Shown in pieces: positions 1-8,491 of a DNA stretch of 64,000 nt. Both the position numbers and the translations under genes were made by a program. Numbering within the stretch: the stretch's first letter is position 1; every line of letters starts with the position of its first letter. The notes under the pieces are model-generated. The model saw only the letters and a program-made list of their open reading frames with translations. It was not told the origin of the DNA and did not search any database. This DNA comes from Dehalogenimonas lykanthroporepellens BL-DC-9 (lineage in GTDB: Bacteria > Chloroflexota > Dehalococcoidia > Dehalococcoidales > Dehalococcoidaceae): positions 1,488,001 through 1,552,000 of the forward strand of contig CP002084.1 of the NCBI GenBank assembly GCA_000143165.1, in the 5' to 3' direction.

Positions 1-2007
1 TAATAACCGCACGCGGCAATCGTCCAGCCAGCAGCGGACAAACGGATCCACCGGCGATTTATTCGCCACTTCTTGAGCCTTTTCAAAGGTGTCGTAGGCG
101 CCGATCCAATTGTTTTGAGCCAATTGGAGCCGGGACAGCGCCACATATGCATCCGCCAAAACATCCGGATGACCCAGCTGAATACACTGCTCTATGCCTG
201 GATGTAGCCACTGTTCGGCTCCCGCCAAATCGTTTTTTTCGCGCAGCACGTCGCCGAGCTTCACTTTAGGGAAACCGGCTATGGGTAATTGCTGGCCGCC
301 GGCCATAGTAGCCAAAGCCAAGCCTTCATAATAGATACAAAGAGCTTCATCCAGCTTTCCCTGTTTAACTAGCTGCATGCCCACATAGCAGGATGGGGGC
401 ACAGCCAGCAACGGGTAGTTAGGCTGCAAGGCCACGGTTCTAGCTGTCTGGAATGCTTGTAACGAGGCATTGACGTTGCCTTGACCCCAATAGGCGCCAC
501 CCAAAGCCGTGGCTGTCCACCCCCGCATATAATCGCCCTCAGGCAGTTGCTGGATGGCTGCCTCTGCCATGGCCAGAACACGGGGAATATTGCCGCTCAC
601 TAAAGCAAGGTGAGCCCGAATGGCGGCGATGTAGCCTATAAGACGGGTAGTTTCCTCTACTGGCAGGGGGGAGCCCGGCCATGTCTGCTCGGCTAGTTGC
701 AGAAATTCCTCGATACGATCTCTCGGCCCAGTCCAATAGAATGCCAATGACTGGTAAACGCACAACCAGGGTCGGGCCCGAATGACCGACTCGGGCAGGC
801 CAGCCAACCAACCACTCAGTTTTGTCAGGTTGGTCTGCCTGTGAACCCGGTAGGCGAAATGCTGGATCAGATCAGCCGTATGCTCCCAATCGTGGCTGGC
901 AAAGGCGTGAGCCACGGCTTCCTCAATCAGGTTTTCGCTCTCAAACCAGGCGCTGGCCCGGTGATGCAACTTTGGCACTAAAGCCGGGCTGGACTGCTCC
1001 AGGCGTTGGCGCAATAGTTCCGCAAAGAGATGATGATATCGGTACCAGCGCCGCTCGTTGTCCAGGGGAACGATGAACAGGTTGGCCCGTTCGAGATATT
1101 CCAGGGTTTCCTGCCCGGAAGTCGAGGAGTCGAGCGGAATAGTATCACAAAGGGGGCCGCAAAGGCGTTCGAGTATGGATGTGCGTAGCAAGAACGTCTG
1201 GATGCTTTCAGGTTGTTGACGCAGAACTTCTTCGACCAGATAGTCCAGGATGAAATGGTGGCTGCCGGTGAAAGACTTGATGAAATTGGCATTGTCTTGA
1301 TGTCCCCGCATGGAAATCGCGGCTAACTGCAGCCCGGCTATCCAGCCTTCGGTGCGGGTTTCTAGTGCGGCAATGTTTTCCGCTGAAAGGTTGAGGTCCA
1401 TCACCTGATTGAGAAACTCGGCGGCTTCGGCGGGCGTAAACCGCAAATCAGAGGCGCGCAGTTCGGTTAGTTGGTCACGGGCGCGTAATCGGGCCAGGGG
1501 TAAATCTGGATCCTCACGAGTGATTATAGCCACATGCATTTGTGGCGGCAGATGTTCAAGCATTAAGGCGATGGTATCGTCAATCGGTTTGGCATCAAGA
1601 ACATGATAGTCGTCAAGTATCAGAACGAAATCGTTTTGGATGGCGGTGATTTCGTTGAGTAAGATGGTTAGAATCGACTCAATTGGTGGCGGTTGAGGGG
1701 ATTGGAGCGCCCCCAAAACTCCTTCCCCAATTTTTGGGGCAATCATCTGCAAAGCTGCAACGAAGTATATAAGAAAGTTCGTGGGGTTTTTATCTGCTTC
1801 TCCCAAAGACAACCATGCTACAGGGCGCCCACAGCCTGCCACCCATTCGCTGATCAAGGTGGTTTTACCAAAGCCTGCAGGAGCAGAGACAAGGATTAGC
1901 TTGTGATGTAGACCTTCATTTAGGCGCTCGAACAGTCTAGCCCTGAGGACAACTTTAGACCGTGGTGGGGGTATGAAAAATTTAGTAGCTAAAATTGGTG
2001 TAGACAT
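1..2007 (-). CDS. LuxR-family ATP-dependent regulator, MalT/LAL type (partial, 3' end beyond window)
   Basis: An open frame of 669 codons runs from ATG at 2007 to the window edge without a stop. The N-terminus carries a Walker A motif (SAPAGFGKTTL, about residues 41-51) and a Walker B-like FVLILDDYHVL near residue 125. A winged-helix-like segment (RWYRYHHLFAELL) and a TPR-like helical region follow. This order is typical of MalT-type STAND regulators of about 900 residues, whose LuxR DNA-binding domain lies at the C-terminus; that part would be outside the window. By family, such proteins bind ATP and an inducer, oligomerise and activate transcription. The inducer and targets cannot be read here. 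It is not obviously in an operon with the next gene (233 bp gap, same strand). Confidence 0.85.
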   Translation of the reverse strand, partial: MSTPILATKFFIPPPRSKVVLRARLFERLNEGLHHKLILVSAPAGFGKTTLISEWVAGCGRPVAWLSLGEADKNPTNFLIYFVAALQMIAPKIGEGVLGALQSPQPPPIESILTILLNEITAIQNDFVLILDDYHVLDAKPIDDTIALMLEHLPPQMHVAIITREDPDLPLARLRARDQLTELRASDLRFTPAEAAEFLNQVMDLNLSAENIAALETRTEGWIAGLQLAAISMRGHQDNANFIKSFTGSHHFILDYLVEEVLRQQPESIQTFLLRTSILERLCGPLCDTIPLDSSTSGQETLEYLERANLFIVPLDNERRWYRYHHLFAELLRQRLEQSSPALVPKLHHRASAWFESENLIEEAVAHAFASHDWEHTADLIQHFAYRVHRQTNLTKLSGWLAGLPESVIRARPWLCVYQSLAFYWTGPRDRIEEFLQLAEQTWPGSPLPVEETTRLIGYIAAIRAHLALVSGNIPRVLAMAEAAIQQLPEGDYMRGWTATALGGAYWGQGNVNASLQAFQTARTVALQPNYPLLAVPPSCYVGMQLVKQGKLDEALCIYYEGLALATMAGGQQLPIAGFPKVKLGDVLREKNDLAGAEQWLHPGIEQCIQLGHPDVLADAYVALSRLQLAQNNWIGAYDTFEKAQEVANKSPVDPFVRCWLDDCRVRLL

Positions 2008-2239
2008 CGATCAAGAAATTCTTGTCAGCAGTCCAATGCTGAACAGGTTGTATTGTAGTTTCTTGATGGCTAGTTCGCAATATGATTAGAATTCTGTGAT
2101 CAGTTGATATTTGGGGCGTGGCTGAAACCTCTTCGATTCAATGAGTCCGAGGAAACAACGTATTGAGTGAATGTTGGTTCACGCCCTCTGACGATTTGTT
2201 AGTTTTATAGGATTTAGTTAGAACCTTAGGCGAGCCTGT

Positions 2240-4192
2240 CTATTTCTGACCGAATGGCAACACCTTCAAATCCGCCATGGTGGTGAGGTCATTCAACTGC
2301 AGCCTCGATTGGGAAACGGTGTAAAGGACATTGCCGATGAACAGGCTGCGGGTGATCTCACCCGTCCCTCCATAGAAATACTGACCGCTCTTTTGAAAAG
2401 CATCGTTCGAATCGTAGTGGGTGACCTTACCTTTGATGGTGAAGCCGCCTTTCAGCGTCAGGTTGTATACATAGGCGCCCTGGAAGACGTATTCTCCCTG
2501 CATGTTCTTGGGCTGCCCCGGTTTTAACTGGGCTACGGTAACCGGCAGAACCAGCAAACCCGATTCCTTGTCGAAAAGGAAAGCTTTATGATCGGTGGCG
2601 GCCAGGCTCTCCGAGCCTCGGTCGCCGATGACTTCCTTGTAAACCTCGATCGGATTGGCGACGTCAGTGACATCGAAGAGAGCCAGCTTGACGCCCTGGA
2701 TCGCTGTATAGTAGACGGCGTTATCCGTGTGGACCAAGTTGGCATCAATGCTTGGGTCAACTTCCTTGCCGATGCCGATCAAGTGAGTCTCATCGTAGGG
2801 TTCCAGGTAATCGCTGTAACCCGGTATCTTCAGCTTGCCCAGGATCTTCGGCGCGGCCGGTTGGGAAAGATCGATGACAAAGAGCGGATCAACGTGCAGG
2901 AAAGTCACCATGTAAGCGCGCTTGCCCATGAACCGGACGGCGTAGATGCTTTCCCCGGGAGCGACGTCTTCGAGAGCGCCGGCGGCCTTCAGGGAGGCAT
3001 CCAGGACGTAGATGTTGTTGGTGGAGGTGTCGCGGTTATTCACGTAGCCGCTGATTGTGGTGGCGATGCGGAAGTAGCCGTTGTACTCGTCCATGGCGAA
3101 CTGGTTCAGGATGTGTCCTTTGACTTTCCCGGTGGCGGTATAAGTAGCCTTGCCGCCGGACAGGGAGAACTTGGTGACAACGGTGCCTTGAGCGTTATCG
3201 GCGATGGTCATGCCGATTTCGCTGTAAGCCGGCCAGGAGGTCTGGGCGACATACAGGCTATCCATCGAGGCATAAACGTTTTCACCGCTGCCGACGACGA
3301 CGGTCTTGCCGACCTCTTTATTCGTATCAATCATCGACATAGAGGCGATGGTAAGAAAGCTGGCAGCCTGAACGGGCGGGATATAGCCTATCTGGTTATA
3401 GCTCGCGACAGGCTTGAGATCACCGGAGGATGCGGTGCCGCCAAGAATCTCCCGGTATCCGGGGATGAGATCGCCGGCGATGGGTTTAGTCTGGATGTAG
3501 CTGGGATATGAGTTGACGACGAAATAAACGTCGGTGCCTATCTTGCGTGAGGTCAGGTAAGATCCCTCGATGTCGAAGCTTTTGAGAAGCTTCGGATTGG
3601 AACGGTCTTTAATATTGTAGAGTTTTACGGATACCATGCCGGTCCGGTAGGGATATATGGAGGAGATGCCCGATTTGGCATCGGCGGGCAGGATCGTGGG
3701 ATAGCCTTGATCGCCCGAGGTGGAATAGGTGGAACCGAAGACTACCAGGCGGTCGTCGTCGATAAAAAGCTCCTGGGGGGTGAATCCGGCGATGGAGATC
3801 TGCCCGACGATTTTGGCTGATTCACCGGGGTAGGCTTGAGCCAGGTAAATGGTGCTGCCGGAAACAACATAAATGTACTTGCCGTCGGTTTTGACGATGT
3901 CAGCTTCATCCACGCCGGCGACCTGGACATTGGTACCGGAGTAAGAGACGCCGTTGGTTGCCTCCGCAGCGCCTGCTGCGGCCGGCGCCAGGATTGCGCC
4001 GTCTTTGGCATAGTAATTGCCGGAATTGCCCCTCGCTTGTGCCTGGGTGAAGGCGGAAACCAAAGCCGCTTCCGAAGTAAACGTGGGCAAGCCGGAAATG
4101 GGATCTTTCACCTCACCTGTCACACAGCCGGGGAGGGACAGGATGAAGATAAAAGCCAACATCCCCAAAATACCCAATACGGTCTTTTTCAT
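2240..4192 (-). CDS. secreted beta-propeller domain lipoprotein
   Basis: 650 residues. The N-terminus has a lipoprotein signal (MKK, hydrophobic stretch, LPGC lipobox with Cys near residue 22), so export and lipid anchoring are expected. The body resembles the Pfam 'Beta propeller domain' family: repeated YVVSG/DGKYIYV/YMVTFLHVDPLFVIDLS blades, including the motif GVDEADIVKTDGKYIYVV near residue 92 that is characteristic of this family. The function of these proteins is unknown; a role at the cell surface is inferred from the signal. It starts at ATG 4192 and is probably monocistronic, since its neighbours are more than 230 bp away on both sides. Confidence 0.85.
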   Translation of the reverse strand: MKKTVLGILGMLAFIFILSLPGCVTGEVKDPISGLPTFTSEAALVSAFTQAQARGNSGNYYAKDGAILAPAAAGAAEATNGVSYSGTNVQVAGVDEADIVKTDGKYIYVVSGSTIYLAQAYPGESAKIVGQISIAGFTPQELFIDDDRLVVFGSTYSTSGDQGYPTILPADAKSGISSIYPYRTGMVSVKLYNIKDRSNPKLLKSFDIEGSYLTSRKIGTDVYFVVNSYPSYIQTKPIAGDLIPGYREILGGTASSGDLKPVASYNQIGYIPPVQAASFLTIASMSMIDTNKEVGKTVVVGSGENVYASMDSLYVAQTSWPAYSEIGMTIADNAQGTVVTKFSLSGGKATYTATGKVKGHILNQFAMDEYNGYFRIATTISGYVNNRDTSTNNIYVLDASLKAAGALEDVAPGESIYAVRFMGKRAYMVTFLHVDPLFVIDLSQPAAPKILGKLKIPGYSDYLEPYDETHLIGIGKEVDPSIDANLVHTDNAVYYTAIQGVKLALFDVTDVANPIEVYKEVIGDRGSESLAATDHKAFLFDKESGLLVLPVTVAQLKPGQPKNMQGEYVFQGAYVYNLTLKGGFTIKGKVTHYDSNDAFQKSGQYFYGGTGEITRSLFIGNVLYTVSQSRLQLNDLTTMADLKVLPFGQK

Positions 4193-4514
4193 GGAATATC
4201 AACCTCACGCGGAGTATCTACCTTATATAACGCAGATGGTGGCGTAAAGTTATCACTGGTTTCGCTTCCGGCAAGAAAAATGCGCGAGGGAATATCACAG
4301 CGATACATATTTACGGCTTGTTGCTTACCGTTATTGAACAAAACTGACTATTGTGGGATCAATACTTGCATGAGGGCTTCACTCGGGCGTCGAGGTAGGT
4401 GACGGCATTATTGTTGATCTAGGCGTACAGCCTATTATTTTAAGGACGTCTCAGGTTCGTAGTTCTCAAAGGGTCGGCGAGAGATACTGGGGTGATTGGA
4501 AACTGAATTCGGGG
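4193..4514. other. intergenic region, no gene seen
   Basis: 322 bp between the cytochrome c gene and the beta-propeller gene, which lie on the same strand. I see no convincing coding frame, RNA gene or strong hairpin. It presumably holds the promoter of the beta-propeller gene. Confidence 0.4.
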
Positions 4515-4964
4515 CTATTTCAAAATAATGCTGCTTAATTGAGCCTCGTTAAAGGGAGTACTACCTGTTATTGCATTAGATTGGATGAGCAAGTAACAGA
4601 CTATATCAATGTGATTCTGTCGCGAAAGGCTACTTGCTGAACCAGGCGGCATCGCACTCGAGGTGTAGCCAAGCAGTAGTTGAGCATTTCCAAGATCAGA
4701 TAGATGGGAGTTCGGTCCCCAAAGTGCGGGAGCCCTTACACCTTGGCCGTTATCACCGTGGCAACCGGCACATTTGGTGGTATAAAGCACCTGCCCACTT
4801 TGTGCCAGCTGTGCGAAAGTGACGGGTGCCGTAGTTGTGGTGGGTTTGGTTGTAGTCGTAGATGGTGTCGAACCACAGCCGGAAAACACTATCAGTAAAG
4901 ATATTAACGGAACAACTACCAACCCCGACAAAACAAGTGATGGTTGCTTAGGTGATGTTCCCAT
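4515..4964 (-). CDS. small cytochrome c lipoprotein (mono-haem)
   Basis: 149 residues. A signal sequence with lipobox FSGC (Cys near residue 30) is followed by a Thr/Ser/Pro-rich linker and a single class I cytochrome c domain. The haem-binding CAGCH motif is near residues 65-69, and a likely axial methionine lies in SSAMPPG. This predicts a membrane-anchored extracytoplasmic electron carrier with one covalent haem. A GGAG-type ribosome site precedes ATG 4964. No cytochrome maturation or oxidase gene is nearby, so its redox partners are unknown. The gene is notable because known organohalide-respiring Dehalococcoidia use electron chains thought to work without cytochromes. Confidence 0.85.
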   Translation of the reverse strand: MGTSPKQPSLVLSGLVVVPLISLLIVFSGCGSTPSTTTTKPTTTTAPVTFAQLAQSGQVLYTTKCAGCHGDNGQGVRAPALWGPNSHLSDLGNAQLLLGYTSSAMPPGSASSLSRQNHIDIVCYLLIQSNAITGSTPFNEAQLSSIILK

Positions 4965-5300
4965 TTCCCCGCTCCTCTATTATGTGCTGCCTAATCCACC
5001 ACTTACATTATACTGAAATTATTTTCCCCGCCAAACTCAGCTTTGTATGGTCACGGCCTGATCCCAAGACTCGTCCTATTTAAAGAATGGAACTCTCTCT
5101 GAAACGCGGAATATTCTGGAGGGAGTCTTAGCGAGAACAACCGAGGGATGATAAGGTCTTTAATCACACTTTTTGTTAAAAGTGTTCAGTGCCTGCATAT
5201 ACAACCCAATCCGCCAGAAGGGATGATCCAACATCAGCCCCGAGATAACTATATGTAACCCTTGACCAATCCTAAAAACCGAGCTCCGCAAAATGGGGTA
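4965..5300. other. intergenic region, no gene seen
   Basis: 336 bp upstream of the XRE promoter. No coding frame with a ribosome site, no RNA gene and no strong inverted repeat were seen. It includes the divergent upstream region of the cytochrome c gene. Confidence 0.4.
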
Positions 5301-5340
5301 TTGACAATATAGTGTATACCATATATTATATAGGATATAG
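5301..5340 (+). promoter_or_regulatory. sigma70-type promoter with AT-rich operator for XRE regulator
   Basis: TTGACA (5301-5306) and TATTAT (5324-5329) are separated by exactly 17 bp, a near-consensus promoter. The spacer and -10 region contain alternating AT-rich repeats (AGTGTATACC, ATATATTATATAGGATATAG), a plausible operator for the XRE protein encoded 24 bp downstream of the last repeat. Autorepression is an inference. Confidence 0.6.
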
Positions 5341-5352
5341 GTTATATTTGTT

Positions 5353-5601
5353 ATGAGTACTAATAATTCTTTAGAACATACAATTGTAAAGAGGTTGTCG
5401 GAGTACAGACGGTTGAGTGGTATTACTCAGCAAGAACTGGCTTCTCGAATTGGTACAAAACAGCCCGTTATATCTGAGTTTGAACGTATGATGAATTCAC
5501 TGACATTGGGTTTCATTGAAAGAGTAGCAAACGCTCTTGGGGTTGAAATCAAAATCAGGATACAACCTGGCCATACTGATGACATATATGGAGGTTCCTA
5601 G
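5353..5601 (+). CDS. XRE-family helix-turn-helix regulator (HigA/antitoxin-like)
   Basis: 82 residues, almost entirely one Cro/CI-type HTH. The pattern RLSEYRRLSGITQQELASRIG followed by QPVISEFER matches helices 2 and 3 of the fold (residues 12-45). Such stand-alone proteins often act as antitoxins or small repressors, but no toxin gene is adjacent. It lies 23 bp upstream of the interrupted rdhA and in the same direction, so both may be transcribed from the promoter at 5301. A role in controlling that rdhA is possible but inferred. Confidence 0.8.
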   Translation: MSTNNSLEHTIVKRLSEYRRLSGITQQELASRIGTKQPVISEFERMMNSLTLGFIERVANALGVEIKIRIQPGHTDDIYGGS

Positions 5602-6068
5602 TTCTGATTAGCTAAGAGGTCAATATGGATAGATACCATTCTTCGATCAGTAACAAGGATTTCATGCAAGGTCTTTCTTTGTCCGAAAAAGGCAAGGATA
5701 GTAGTGATGAATTTCGGGACTTGGACCAGATGTTGAGTGCATCGGAGTTAAATAAACCCTGGTTTATCAAAGATATCGACGTGCCTACTGTCGAAATCGA
5801 TTTAAAATTACACAACCCATATCCTCAGTCTGCGAATGTATATAATATTAATACGTTTTTCAGATATCTAAACGATCCCAAAATAGAAGCGGAGATTATT
5901 AGTAATAGTAAACTCCGCGAAACAAATGGCATTCTGCAACAATTGCCTGGGAATTCTCTACGCGATATATCTCTCGTGAAGGCACTAATATCCGATTATT
6001 ATTATGTGAGATAGGATGGATAAAACGGACACCAAAGTCAGGTAAAATAGAGAGACGGAGGTGTCAGG

Positions 6069-6386
6069 ATGGAAAGGATTCCACACGGGAAGTATACGAG
6101 GGAGTTCAGGCTGGAAGCGGTGAAGCTGGTGACAGAGGATAAATTGTCTGTGGCGGAAGCTGCCAGGCGGCTGGCACTGCCGTCAAACACCTTGGACAAC
6201 TGGCTCAGGAAACACAGAGCCGGCAAGCTTGAAGAAGTGGGCAAGTCATACCGGCCGCTGACAGAAGTAGAGATGGAGCTGGCCCGGGTAAAGAAGGAAA
6301 ATGCCGAACTCAAAATGGAGCGGGAAATATTAAAAAAAGCAGCCGCGTACTTTGCCAGGGAGTCGCTGCCCGGTACGCGGCGATGA
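6069..6386 (+). CDS. IS3 OrfA (HTH part of transposase), copy A
   Basis: 105 residues with an HTH_Tnp_1-type helix-turn-helix (YTREFRLEAVKLVTE, then LSVAEAARRLALPSNTLDNW) and a leucine-zipper-like coiled coil at the C-terminus (ELARVKKENAELKMEREILKK). It binds the IS ends in IS3 elements. It overlaps orfB by 4 bp (ATGA). A run of seven A residues at 6332-6338 read as A-AAA-AAA allows -1 slippage into the orfB frame, which stays open from there. An OrfAB fusion is therefore plausible, as in other IS3 elements. Confidence 0.92.
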   Translation: MERIPHGKYTREFRLEAVKLVTEDKLSVAEAARRLALPSNTLDNWLRKHRAGKLEEVGKSYRPLTEVEMELARVKKENAELKMEREILKKAAAYFARESLPGTRR

Positions 6387-7243
6387 AAGAACTGCGGCTC
6401 AAATATCCAGTCCCTATTCTCCGGCGAATGCTTGGTGTCTCCGGTAGCGGCTTTTATGCCTGGATGGATAGGCCTTTATCGAAGCGGGGTCAGGAGGAAG
6501 CGCGGCTTGAGTTGGAGATCAAGGCAGCGGATAAGCGGACGCGCCAGACCTATGGGCCGGAGCGACTACAGCGGGATTTGGCAGCGCACGGCGTGAAGGT
6601 GGGTATTTGCCGTATCAAGCGTATCCGGAAAAAGCTGGGGATACGTTGCAAACAGAAGAGTAAGTTCAAGGTTACCACGGATTCCAGGCACAGGTTGCCG
6701 GTAGCCGGAAACCTGTTGGCGCAGAAGTTTGTGGCCTCCAGGCCGAATGATGTATGGCTCACCGATATCACCTATATTTCCACCGATGAAGGTTGGCTGT
6801 ATCTGGCAGGCCACAAGGACCTGTGGAATGGCGAAATTGTCGGATATGCCATGGGTAAGCGCTTGACCAGAAACCTGGTCAATGAGTCTTTGCTTCGGGC
6901 GGTGGCCGCTAAACATCCGGCCGAGGGGCTGTTGCACCACTCTGACCGGGGTAGCCAGTATTGCTCCCTTGAGTACCGGCGACTACTGGAACGATTTGGC
7001 TTGAGAGCTTCCATGAGCCGGAAAGGGAACTGCTACGACAACGCACCTATGGAGAGCTTCTGGGGAACGCTAAAACAGGAACTGGTGAATCATCGGCGCT
7101 ATAGAACCAGACAAGAAGCCATCCGGGAGATCACGGAGTATATCGAAATCTTCTACAACCGGCAACGCCGGCAAGCCAGGCTGGGATTCTTGTCGCCGGC
7201 GGCTTATGCTCAACAATTCTACGCAGGACTGGTGGCGGCATGA
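6383..7243 (+). CDS. IS3 OrfB DDE transposase, copy A
   Basis: 286 residues. An HTH_21-like segment is followed by an rve integrase core with the DDE residues in WLTDITYI, HHSDRGSQY and APMESFWGTLKQE, the last with the IS3-typical spacing and the ending IEIFYNRQRRQARLGFLSP. It catalyses cutting and joining at the IS ends. Full length for the family and intact. Confidence 0.94.
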   Translation: MKELRLKYPVPILRRMLGVSGSGFYAWMDRPLSKRGQEEARLELEIKAADKRTRQTYGPERLQRDLAAHGVKVGICRIKRIRKKLGIRCKQKSKFKVTTDSRHRLPVAGNLLAQKFVASRPNDVWLTDITYISTDEGWLYLAGHKDLWNGEIVGYAMGKRLTRNLVNESLLRAVAAKHPAEGLLHHSDRGSQYCSLEYRRLLERFGLRASMSRKGNCYDNAPMESFWGTLKQELVNHRRYRTRQEAIREITEYIEIFYNRQRRQARLGFLSPAAYAQQFYAGLVAA

Positions 7244-8345
7244 AAGGTTTGGTGTCCGAATTTGACATCCGACCTCAATGACTTACCTTCTCCCGTTGGG
7301 GGATTTCGCTCAATTCCGTCTCCCAAAGATTATGGGGTGCCACGCTGGGAAGGCAAGCCGGAAGATAATGCCAAGATGATCCGAACGGTGGCAAAAGCCA
7401 TTGGGTGTTCTTATGTAGGAATTATCGATTTAAATGACCACAAATTGGGGCCTATTATAAATCTATTTTACTCAGAAATGGCTGTGAAATTTGAAGAGGG
7501 AATCGGAGACTATAAGCTTCAAGGCCTGAATACAATCTGTTACCCGAGCAATTGTAGATATTTGATCGTCCTTGTTCCACAAATGAAGAGTATCTATAAG
7601 AGATTCGGTAACTTCACTACACTGGCAACGGCTGGGCAAGATTCAACGGACAAGGTATTACATTTGGCAAAAATGATGAATTTCTTGCATGGAATTGGGT
7701 ACCTGGGATTCGAAATAAGATCACCCCTTCCTCCTCTAGAAATATTAACCGGCATTGGAGAATATAACCGAACCCACGGACCACCTATCACACCGGCTTT
7801 TGGCAACGAATGTTTGTCTGGGACGTTTAGTATTCTCACGGACTTGCCTTTAGCGCCGAGCAAACCGATTGATATGGGGATCCTGAAATACTGTGAAAAT
7901 TGCCTGAAATGCGCAGTCGCCTGCCCATCTGGCGCGATTGACAAAAACAAATTACCGAGTTGGGAAATTAACACAGGACCTTGGAACGCATCTAATGATC
8001 ACAAAGGATACAAGAATAATTCTTTTAAATGCATGGAATTCATCGTCGAGAGCATTGCAACTGGATTTCGGCCAAGATTGATGGGCCATTGTATGAATTG
8101 TGTTTATTCTTGCCCATTCACCCAATCCACAATGCTTGACAAATACCTTAGACCTCTACCAAATGTAATGCCTACTTTATCTTTAGACCGAGAACATACC
8201 CGACAATTTTGGGACATCGACCTGCCGGAATTTGGAATGAAGTCAATCATTAACACTCCGAAAATAGGGGGGCAAAACGTATAAGATGGAGGTGGTGATT
8301 AATAATATTTAATAATAAATACTCAAAATACCAGCACGAAAAGAA

Positions 8346-8371
8346 CTGACGGCTCCTGGCAGAGCCGTCAG
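8346..8371 (+). terminator. hairpin after the interrupted rdhA
   Basis: A perfect 10-bp stem CTGACGGCTC/GAGCCGTCAG with a 6-nt loop, 62 bp after the rdhA stop. No clear T-run follows, so termination is likely but not certain. It may also act as a processing site upstream of the next rdhA. Confidence 0.5.
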
Positions 8372-8491
8372 TTAAGGAAGGAAAAGTACTGCGTCTTACA
8401 ACAGTGTCTTGTCGCCTCCCTGTGTTCATTCTAGTAAACAAGGGTCACAGAGTCAAGGAACCAACAAAAATCAAAACATAAAAGAGGTAAT

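Larger units (their letters stand above)
6007..7277 (+). mobile_element. IS3-family insertion sequence, copy A
   Basis: 1271 bp with terminal inverted repeats starting TGAGATAGGATGG on the left and TGAGGTCGGATG (reverse complement) on the right, hence TG...CA ends as in the IS3 family. It is flanked by a 3-bp duplication ATG (6004-6006 and 7278-7280). Two overlapping genes, orfA and orfB, fill it. It appears essentially identical to copy C and differs from copies B and D at several positions. Confidence 0.93.
5625..8284 (+). pseudogene. rdhA: reductive dehalogenase rdhA, split by IS3 copy A
   Basis: The 5' part (5625-6006) and 3' part (7281-8284) form one rdhA once the IS3 copy at 6007-7277 and one copy of the 3-bp duplication ATG are removed. 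The join reads DYYY-DLPS in frame and gives 461 residues. The 3' part carries the corrinoid/Fe-S dehalogenase core: CENCLKCAVACP (first 4Fe-4S cluster) and GHCMNCVYSCP (second). The N-terminus aligns with the next rdhA (PWFIKDIDVPTVEIDLKL versus PWWVKEVDIPTVEIDLKL). The Tat signal is degenerate: SNKDFMQG replaces SRRDFMKG, and the hydrophobic stretch is missing. Export would fail even without the insertion, so decay may predate it. A GAGG ribosome site precedes ATG 5625. No rdhB follows. Confidence 0.9.

Noticed and set aside
2588-3511. 307-residue plus-strand frame opposite the beta-propeller gene
   Set aside because: It is the shadow of a well-supported minus-strand lipoprotein gene and has no ribosome site or recognisable domain.
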